A DNA stretch of 64,000 nt from G963663495 sp963663495 (GTDB taxonomy: Bacteria > Bacteroidota > Rhodothermia > Rhodothermales > Bin80): positions 1,798,001 to 1,862,000 of the forward strand of contig OY760427.1 in assembly GCA_963663495.1 (NCBI GenBank), given 5' to 3'. This document shows, in pieces, positions 58,112 to 64,000 of the stretch (the stretch's first letter is position 1; each line of letters starts with the position of its first letter). Under the pieces are notes generated by a model, which did not search any database, was not told the origin of the DNA, and was given only the letters and a program-made list of their open reading frames with translations. A program made the position numbers and the translations under genes.

Positions 58112-60698
58112 GCAATGCAGCGCCAAGGGAAGCGGCGCAGGAAGAGATCGCGTATCCGCACGAGAGGAGGGCATTATTCACCTCAAGTCACACACCATCC
58201 CTGCCAGGCCGAAATACCCGAATTATTCCGACAACCATGCCAGCGAAATTTGACCATACCTGACGAATAATCGAACCGTTATGGATGATTTATGGGTACA
58301 GGGCAGGGCTCGCTCAACCGTTGAGCGCTCCCTGTAACGAACATCCTCAGGCAGCACCAATCCGACTGCTCGCTGGGCCGTTTTCTCGCGGATAAGCGCC
58401 GCCTTACCTTTGCGTCGCGGATTATGGTCGATAATCGGCACGTGCCCCAAGCCTTTACTGTGCTCGTGAATCTGCTTCGCGTCGTATGCACTGTCCATCA
58501 GATCATACAAATTGCGTACCCGCAGTTGAGATATCGTAGCCAACGGAATCGCCGCCTGGCTATCATGCAATGATGCAGAGGAAACAAAACCGCTGATCGG
58601 TACGCCTCCGTCGGCCACATCCATGTGCAACTTGTACCCCGTCCATTTCTGCGTATGTCCCTTCGCATTGCGCTTAACGCCTACCGTACATCGCTTCGGT
58701 AACTCCTCCAACATCTCCTCTGTCCCCATGGTACGCTGGCGCACCAGCCGCGGCAACTCCTTCGGAGGCTTTTCATCCTTGGTAGGATGCGATGATTTGC
58801 ACTCTTCTGGACGCTCCGACTCCTCTTTCCGGGGTACCGGGTCCTCTTGCGCCACTATCGCGGTCGAATCCTGCGATGGATGGCCCACCTCCGGTAATTC
58901 CTCCTCCATTTCTATTGCCAGCTGGCCCACGAGCCGCTTCGGCTTCTTTGGACGCTCTTCATCCTTAGAAGGACTCGCTGGTTTGCACTTTGGACGCTCC
59001 GACTCCTTTTTCAGTACCGGCTTCTCTCGCGCTGCTATTGCGGTCGAATCACGCGATAGGTTCCCCACCAACTGCTCCGAATACCCCTCCTTTATCAGAT
59101 GCCTCATGTACACGCGTCGGCAAATCCGCCTCTGAAAATTCCCCGAACGCACGTGAAAAGGTCGCCTCACTCGGCACATCCTCTAACCGATGCCAACCAC
59201 ACAAACGCCGCAGCGTCGGATCCGAACGCAACCGCTCCACCAACGCTCTGGTCGTATCCATATTGAACACCATCTTCGCCAGGAACGCCCGCACGAGGGC
59301 AGCACGGCTCTTCAACGGACGCCCGGGTATACCGTCCTGAGCACTGGGCAGAAAGCGCTCAACTCGCACCATCTCCAGTACCGAGAGCAGCTTCTTATGG
59401 CGCCCCTCCAAGGGGCCAATCGTTTCCTCCACCCAAGAAAAAAACTCCCGTTGGCAGTTGATCCAGAAACCGCGTAACTTACAATTGAGGGACATGAGAA
59501 CCTTCGTTTCTTGCGAGTTTAGTTTCTCCTCCAAAGGTACCTGACACGGAGGTTCGAGTCCCTCAAGTGTGCTTGGTAGCACACATTTTCATGACCTGTA
59601 GAATCCTCGATCTGCACCCGCCGAGCAGTCAAATCTACCTGACCAGTCCCCTATCTCAAGATATCGCATCTTCAGACAACAACACCCCGATTCAAGGGTT
59701 TTGCAAAAGGCTCATTGAAATATCAGGCGGATGCATGGAAGGCATTCTTCAAGGAGGGTAAGAGAAGACCGAGATTCCATTCCAGACGTGGTAGTACGCC
59801 TTCGTTCACGATCCCGGATAACGTAAGGGTTCGGGATGGTAAGCTGTATATCCCGAAAGTGGGATATATGGCGCTCCGCAGGCGGGGAGGCAACCCGTAC
59901 CCTGATGGTATACCCGTCAAAGCCACTGTAAAGAAGAACGCCGGCAAAGGGTATGCTGCCATCTGCTACAAGATGGAGGCACCTGTAATAGAGGATATCG
60001 GCGGCGCTGTAGGCATTGACCGTAATTGCGGGCAGATCGCTATGGTCTCCACAAAGGGCGATACAAGCATTATCAGACAACCGGATACCAAGGGTCTTGA
60101 TGCCAAGTTGAAGCGGCATCAGCGAAGACTGGCGAGACAGAAGAAAGGCTCCAACCGTCGTAACAGGCGGAAGCATAGAATCGCCCGCATACAGCGCAAG
60201 CGTGCTAACGTCCTTAAGAATGCGAACCACCAGGTAAGTCGCAGTATTGCCAAATGCTCCTCAACGGTGATACTGGAGGACCTACAAGATCAAAGCGATG
60301 ACACGTTCAGCTAAGGGGACGATGGAGAGCTTTGGCCCCAACGTCAGACAGAAGTCTGGCCTCAACCGTGGAATACTGCGAACAGGTTGGGGCCAGCTGG
60401 ATCAGATGCTGAGCTATAAGTGCTGCAAGGTGATAAAGGTTACCGCTACCTATACCGGTCAGCGGTGTTCTGTGTGTGGGCACACAGAAGCGAGTAACCG
60501 TAAGACACGGAGCAAATTGACGTTTATGTCCTGTGGACACGCGGATCATGCAGACCTGAATGCGGCTGCAAACATACTGGCCTCCGGGATTGGGGCTTCT
60601 GCACGGCGAGGGGCGTTCGGGTTACCGACCCCTATGACCCGTGAAATTGATACTAGTGCCTCACTATGCACAGTTGGTCACTCACGTATATAATTCCC

Positions 60699-61142
60699 AT
60701 ATATTATGGTACCGAGGCAGGGATGTGGGGTGCCGATGATCCAGACGACAGAATGCCTAGGTTCTGGCCGGACCAAATGCTTGATGCTCAGGTAGCAGAT
60801 CCCCTCATGAGGCCTCGCGAGCCCGACACCATGGCGTTTGACAGCACATTGTCTGGTTACTACCAGGGCGTTATTCGAGGGCGTAAGACGTATCAGTCAC
60901 TGCGGAGGAGCCGTATGGAGCTTCTTCAAAACATTGGAGCCCATGGTGTTTTTGCCTTCAGGCGGATATACGAGGGAGATACGCTGACAATAGTGCTCTA
61001 TCGGGGAAGCAATGCCTCGGCTTTGCGGCTACGTGGAATCGGGCCGGATCGCTTGATATTTGCGACTCGGGATGACGGGATGTCGGCGCCGTCATCCGAT
61101 AGCATGCGGGTCGCTTCACTTTCAGGATTGGTTTTTCGGTAG
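60699..61142 (+). pseudogene. GH13 enzyme, C-terminal fragment
   Basis: From the right end of the tnpB element the frame reads IYYGTEAGMWGADDPDDR, the conserved stretch after region IV in neopullulanase/cyclomaltodextrinase-like GH13 enzymes, then a C-terminal beta domain to the stop at 61142. The catalytic barrel is missing, and no GH13 5' half lies upstream of 52030, so the locus has been rearranged. The first codons coincide with the duplicated octamer ATATATTA. Confidence 0.8.
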
Positions 61143-61143
61143 C

Positions 61144-62232
61144 TTGAATATTCGTTACACAGCTTTGCGCTTGGCCGAGCGGACGCGGTCAACATTTGAG
61201 CGCTTGCGCGACCTGTTTGAGCAACTATTGCAGTACACAGCGGGAAACGCTTCGGAGGCTTTTCATTGGCTGACCAAGCTGGATGATCAGTACGGCTTGA
61301 CGGAGGAGGGGATGGGTATCGGGGACTTTATTGAGGAGTTGATGAGGCAGGGATACGTGCGGGAGGAAAACGGGAGCTTCCAAATCACGCCACGGACCGA
61401 ACAGGTGATCCGTCAGCGGTCGCTGGAGGAAGTATTCCGACAACTACGCAAAGGAGGGCGAGGGGAGCACAAGACTCCCTACGCAGGTGCAGGTGATGAA
61501 CGGATCGCGGAAACGCGTCCATGGGAATTTGGTGACGATCCGCATCTGCTGGATATGACCGGCACACTGTCTAACTCGTTTCGTCGTACCGGCATTGAAG
61601 GGTGGAATCTGGCAGAGGAGGATTTTGAGGTGCATGCGACAGACCATATGACGCACCAGTCCACCGTGATGATGATTGACCTTTCCCATTCGATGGTGTT
61701 GTACGGCGAAGATCGTATCACACCTGCGCGGAAGACGGCGATGGCGTTGGCCGAGCTCATTCTGCACAGGTATGTCCATGACACGCTGGATATCGTTGCA
61801 TTCGGTAACGACGCGTGGGAAGTGTCGGTCCAGGATCTTCCCTATCTGCAAGTCGGGCCTTACTACACGAACACGCGCGCTGGGCTGCAGCGGGCCCGTG
61901 ACTTGTTGATGCGACGAAGAGATCGCAACAGGCAGATCTTTTTGATCACCGACGGTAAGCCCAGCTGTCATTACGAGGGTGGTCGCATGTATCGCAACGC
62001 GTTTGGGCTGGATCGACGCATTATGAACAAGGTATTGGACGAGGCAGTACTGTGCCGCCGCCACGGCATCACTATCACTACGTTCATGATTGCCAGTGAC
62101 CCTTATCTGCAACGATTTGTGCGTGAGCTGACGCGGGCAAACAAGGGGCGCGCCTACTACTCCAGCCTGGACAACTTGGGCGAGTTTGTTTTTGAGGACT
62201 ATGTAAGAAACAGGCGCAAGCGCCTGAGATAA
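61144..62232 (+). CDS. VWA-domain protein
   Basis: About 362 aa if started at TTG 61144, directly after the GH13 fragment's stop; an upstream ATG at 61060 overlaps that gene and is less likely. The N-terminal half is helical (FERLRDLFEQLLQYTAG…). The VWA domain has the MIDAS motif DLSHSM near residue 178, a conserved Thr region (TPARKTAMALAEL), and LITDGKP. No signal or membrane segment, so probably cytoplasmic. Such proteins often pair with MoxR ATPases; none is seen. Four bp separate it from rsmA. Confidence 0.75.
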   Translation: MNIRYTALRLAERTRSTFERLRDLFEQLLQYTAGNASEAFHWLTKLDDQYGLTEEGMGIGDFIEELMRQGYVREENGSFQITPRTEQVIRQRSLEEVFRQLRKGGRGEHKTPYAGAGDERIAETRPWEFGDDPHLLDMTGTLSNSFRRTGIEGWNLAEEDFEVHATDHMTHQSTVMMIDLSHSMVLYGEDRITPARKTAMALAELILHRYVHDTLDIVAFGNDAWEVSVQDLPYLQVGPYYTNTRAGLQRARDLLMRRRDRNRQIFLITDGKPSCHYEGGRMYRNAFGLDRRIMNKVLDEAVLCRRHGITITTFMIASDPYLQRFVRELTRANKGRAYYSSLDNLGEFVFEDYVRNRRKRLR

Positions 62233-62235
62233 GCC

Positions 62236-63024
62236 TTGTACATTCCTTTTTCCCCCGACAAACGGCTAGGGCAGCACTTCCTGACCGACACGCAGTTGGC
62301 GGAACGGATTGTACGGGCCATCGGGGCACCGTCTGACGCGCGGGTGGTGGAGATTGGCGCTGGCTGCGGAGCCCTTTCGCTCCCGCTACAGTGCCGTTAC
62401 CCCGAGCTGATTGCCTTGGAAATTGATCACCGCGCAGTAGCGTTTCTGAAAGAGTGCGCACCGGATCTAAATGTAATCCACTGCGATGTGCTCAAGGTGG
62501 ATTGGGCCGCGATGGCCAAGGCGGCCGGAGGATGTCTGTACGTGGCAGGGAATTTGCCGTACCACATCACGAGCCCTATACTGTTTGGCCTGTTGGCTCA
62601 CCGAGCATACCTGACCCGTGCAGTATTGATGATGCAGCGGGAAGTGGCAGACCGGCTCGTTGCCCGTCCGGGGACCAAGACCTATGGTGGTCCGAGCGTG
62701 ACGACGCAACTCCTCGCAAATCCGAGGGTGCTGTTCAAGGTGTCTCCGGCGGCATTTTGGCCTCGCCCTAGCGTAGACAGCGCGGTCGTCGCGTTAGACT
62801 TTAATACGAGACCAGAGATGGAGGTTGATACCGACATGCTCCAACGTGTCGTGCGTACGGCATTCAATCAGCGTCGCAAGATGCTACGTAACAGCCTTGG
62901 TGCGCTTGCATCGGAATATCAATTGAAGATTCCGGGCCGATGGGCTCGTTCTCGCCCTGAAGAGTTGGAACCTGCCGGATTTGTGGACATCGTACAGTAT
63001 TTTCAGGGGGCATCGGTAGAATAG
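62236..63024 (+). CDS. rsmA: 16S rRNA (adenine1518/1519-N6)-dimethyltransferase RsmA (KsgA)
   Basis: 262 aa from TTG 62236. LGQHFLTD, the SAM-binding VVEIGAGCGALSLPL, ALEID, and the catalytic NLPYHITSPIL are the RsmA signatures; RTAFNQRRKMLRNSL is the C-terminal rRNA-contact motif. It methylates two adjacent adenines in the 3' hairpin of 16S rRNA. No in-frame ATG precedes LGQHF, so the TTG start is required. Confidence 0.93.
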   Translation: MYIPFSPDKRLGQHFLTDTQLAERIVRAIGAPSDARVVEIGAGCGALSLPLQCRYPELIALEIDHRAVAFLKECAPDLNVIHCDVLKVDWAAMAKAAGGCLYVAGNLPYHITSPILFGLLAHRAYLTRAVLMMQREVADRLVARPGTKTYGGPSVTTQLLANPRVLFKVSPAAFWPRPSVDSAVVALDFNTRPEMEVDTDMLQRVVRTAFNQRRKMLRNSLGALASEYQLKIPGRWARSRPEELEPAGFVDIVQYFQGASVE

Positions 63025-63042
63025 TAATCGTAATTGGCATAC

Positions 63043-64000
63043 ATGCGGGAAATAGCAACATCAGTAGCAAAGAACCCGCACATGGTGGTAGACGCGGCGC
63101 TAGTTGCAGCGTTTTCCGAGGCAATTGGGAATGGTGAGCTTGCGGCAGCATGCGAACAGGCAGCGAATCTGCATTCTGCCGACTTGGCGCACCTGCTGGG
63201 ATCGTTGCCGCGCGATGAAGCCGAGCACTTGTTTGATGCTCTACCGGCCGGAATCTGTGCAGAGACCCTAGCGGATCTGGACGAAACCTTCCGCCAGGAG
63301 CTGCTTGAGGATGCTCCACCCGAAAGGATACTTCGACTGGTTCAGGAGCTGGAGACCGACGATGCTGCTGATGTGCTGGCGCAGGTGGATGACGAGCTGG
63401 TAGACAGTATTCTTCCCACCCTTGCCGACGCTGCAGCGGTTCGTCGGCTGCTTTCGTATGCGCCAGACACGGCCGGCGGCATCATGGCGTCGGAGTTGGT
63501 TAGCGTTCCTCCGCAATGGACGGTTGCAGAGGCCACTGAAGCAGTCCGCCACAATGCCAAGACGGTGGAAGAGATTTTCGTGCTGTTTGTAGTCAACGGT
63601 GAGCGCCGGCTGTTAGGATTCGTTTCACTGAAACGTCTGTTGTTGTCACCATCGGATGCGATGGTAGCGGATGTCATGCGCAAAGATGTACATTCTGTGC
63701 TGGCAACACAGGATCAGGAGGATGCCGTCCGTATCATGGAACGGTATGACTTGGTATCCCTCGCCGTAGTGGATCGGCACCGCACCCTGCTTGGCCGAAT
63801 CACGATAGACGATGCTGTAGATGTCATGCGGGATGAGGCTGAGGAGGATTACCTTCGTTTGAGCGGCATCACTGGAGAAGTTGAGCACACGGATAAGATT
63901 GGGCGCATTATGCGCGGGCGCCTACCGTGGCTCATGGCAGGCATGTTCGGGGCCGCGCTGGCAGGCACGGTAATCGGCATCTTTGAGGAAGAAATTCGTC
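63043..64000 (+). CDS. mgtE: Magnesium transporter MgtE (3' end beyond window)
   Basis: 319 codons to the window edge, starting ATG 63043 (MREIATSVAKNP). N-domain (HLLGSLPRDEAEHLFDALP…DDAADVLAQVDDE), DTAGGIMAS, then a CBS pair (VPPQWTVAEATEAVRH…VLATQDQEDAVRIMERYDLVSLAVVDRHRTLLGRITIDDAVDVM). The plug helix and first membrane segment (LPWLMAGMFGAALAGTVIG) begin at the end. MgtE is an Mg2+-gated channel in the inner membrane. It follows rsmA by 18 bp, likely co-transcribed. Confidence 0.92.
   Translation, partial: MREIATSVAKNPHMVVDAALVAAFSEAIGNGELAAACEQAANLHSADLAHLLGSLPRDEAEHLFDALPAGICAETLADLDETFRQELLEDAPPERILRLVQELETDDAADVLAQVDDELVDSILPTLADAAAVRRLLSYAPDTAGGIMASELVSVPPQWTVAEATEAVRHNAKTVEEIFVLFVVNGERRLLGFVSLKRLLLSPSDAMVADVMRKDVHSVLATQDQEDAVRIMERYDLVSLAVVDRHRTLLGRITIDDAVDVMRDEAEEDYLRLSGITGEVEHTDKIGRIMRGRLPWLMAGMFGAALAGTVIGIFEEEIR

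Larger units (their letters stand above)
52900..58306 (+). mobile_element. Element with ~190-bp inverted repeats, TSD GGCTCGCT, carrying a DruA-Tn5-like fusion gene
   Basis: Termini CTGCCCTTCCCCCATAAATC (52900) and CTGCCCTGTACCCATAAATC (complement from 58306) begin inverted repeats of ~190 bp (52900-53088 with 58117-58306). The octamer GGCTCGCT is duplicated at 52892-52899 and 58307-58314. It sits in the IS1182-like transposase gene. The main gene is the DUF4338/IS4-type fusion; an IS66-like fragment lies near the right repeat. Confidence 0.82.
52763..59582 (-). pseudogene. IS1182-like transposase, frameshifted and split
   Basis: Reading leftward: N-terminal domain from 59582 or 59495 (GRPLKSRAALVRAFLAKMVFN…LRRLCGW), a frameshift near 59100, first Asp in DSTAI (59030 region), second in LMDSAYDAKQI, then RERSTVERA at 58315. 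A 5.4-kb element cuts here, and the C-terminus (FGRLKDEFGGRNVRVRGHKK…LLRMVH) resumes at 52899 and stops at 52763. The catalytic Glu (VERA) is the last residue group before the cut. The region between the Asps contains an internal duplication of ~75 residues (DSTAIAAREKPV… / DSTAIVAQEDPV…). Confidence 0.82.
52508..59713 (-). mobile_element. IS1182-like element with TIR GAGCCTTTTGCAAAACCC
   Basis: Ends are GAGCCTTTTGCAAAACCC (52508) and its complement finishing at 59713; the flanking 4-bp ATTG is duplicated. Without its own insertion it is 1791 bp, enough for one IS1182/IS5-type transposase. A related lone end is at 26567-26612, so the family has more than one locus here. Confidence 0.8.
52232..60692 (+). 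pseudogene. tnpB: TnpB split by a 7.2-kb insertion (copy 6)
   Basis: The N-terminal 91 codons lie at 52232-52507 and the rest from 59714. The split is at the codons for the YTLKYQ segment, with ATTG duplicated at the junctions (52504-52507, 59714-59717). The right part has its own frameshift (an extra C near 60286, in ILEDLxxxK), and the zinc ribbon has CMSC replaced by FMSC. So the gene decayed independently of the insertion. Confidence 0.87.
52030..60698 (+). mobile_element. MITE-tnpB element, copy 6, carrying nested insertions
   Basis: MITE 52030-52201, spacer ATATATTA 52202-52209, tnpB core 52210-60698 interrupted at 52508-59713. Uniquely, ATATATTA also follows the right end (60699-60706), so the tnpB core alone is bracketed by an 8-bp duplication. 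The octamer left of the MITE is CAAGTTAG. The right duplication lies in the codons of a GH13 gene (I-Y-Y). Confidence 0.85.

Noticed and set aside
1..60698. Assignment of the tnpB elements to IS200/IS605
   Set aside because: There is no Y1 TnpA; the ends are inverted repeats with 8-bp duplications, and target tetranucleotides are not constant.

Overview
The window comes from a bacterium of the Bacteroidota/Rhodothermota-Balneolota type. Four secreted proteins end in a Por/type IX secretion (T9SS)-like sorting domain (YPNPFNP-type), and there is a carboxypeptidase-regulatory-domain TonB-dependent receptor operon with a PorV/PorQ-like outer-membrane protein. Species cannot be named from the sequence. 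The core genes are ordinary chromosomal ones (ricT, holB, a tRNA, rsmA, mgtE, a Cus-type efflux operon). About a third of the window is transposon sequence, much of it nested or decayed.

Layout. 1-1331: tnpB element copy 1 (broken). 1385-2817: leftward coxG, HMA-domain protein and mocA-like genes. 3182-5394: ricT and holB. 5492-5565: tRNA with CAT anticodon. 5579-7747: GroES-like protein and sodium:solute symporter. 7878-11570: a compound element bounded by an 8-bp duplication, TAAGTTAG. It holds an IS1595-type element, fragments of two DNA methyltransferases, and an intact TnpB element. 11858-14095: secreted Spondin_N-type protein. 15751-16590: candidate HEPN/Abi-like protein. 17040-17660: group II intron remnant abutting a leftward cusCBA-type operon (17579-23541). 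24267-24893: SRAP protein. 25136-27059: wrecked TnpB element. 27207-36474: PPIase, TonB receptor, large T9SS protein and PorV-like protein, an operon closed at its 3' end by another TnpB element (36476-37949, TSD CTTTTAAT). 38045-43043: secreted carbohydrate-type protein and a GH13 enzyme. 43040-48915: an SGNH/TPR gene split by a 3.9-kb IS256-family element. 49815-51812: AlbA_2/ATPase/TPR protein. 52030-60698: a four-level nest of transposons. 60699-64000: 3' end of a GH13 gene, a VWA protein, rsmA and mgtE (cut by the window end).

The most unusual system is the TnpB element family, with six copies here. The elements do not look like IS200/IS605 or IS607. They have terminal inverted repeats (GGGARTTATATA...) matching those of the IS1595-type element at 7878-9644, and 8-bp target duplications. 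Each carries, upstream of tnpB, a ~171-bp MITE that is an internally deleted IS1595 derivative, followed by the constant 8-bp spacer ATATATTA. At 52202-60706 that spacer is present on both sides of the tnpB core, and the right-hand one lies inside a GH13 reading frame. This suggests the spacer is a fossil target duplication from a founding insertion. My inference is an RNA-guided nuclease gene carried by a DDE (IS1595) transposition system.

Two other mobile elements stand out. The IS256-family element carries, 3 bp upstream of its transposase, a divergent paralogue lacking the catalytic Glu, plus ~1.4 kb of non-coding tandem repeats. The nest at 52.9-58.3 kb holds a DUF4338 (DruA-like)/Tn5-like fusion transposase gene interrupted by an IS1634 element; removing the insert restores one frame. 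All functional statements rest on motif recognition by eye. No database search was run.
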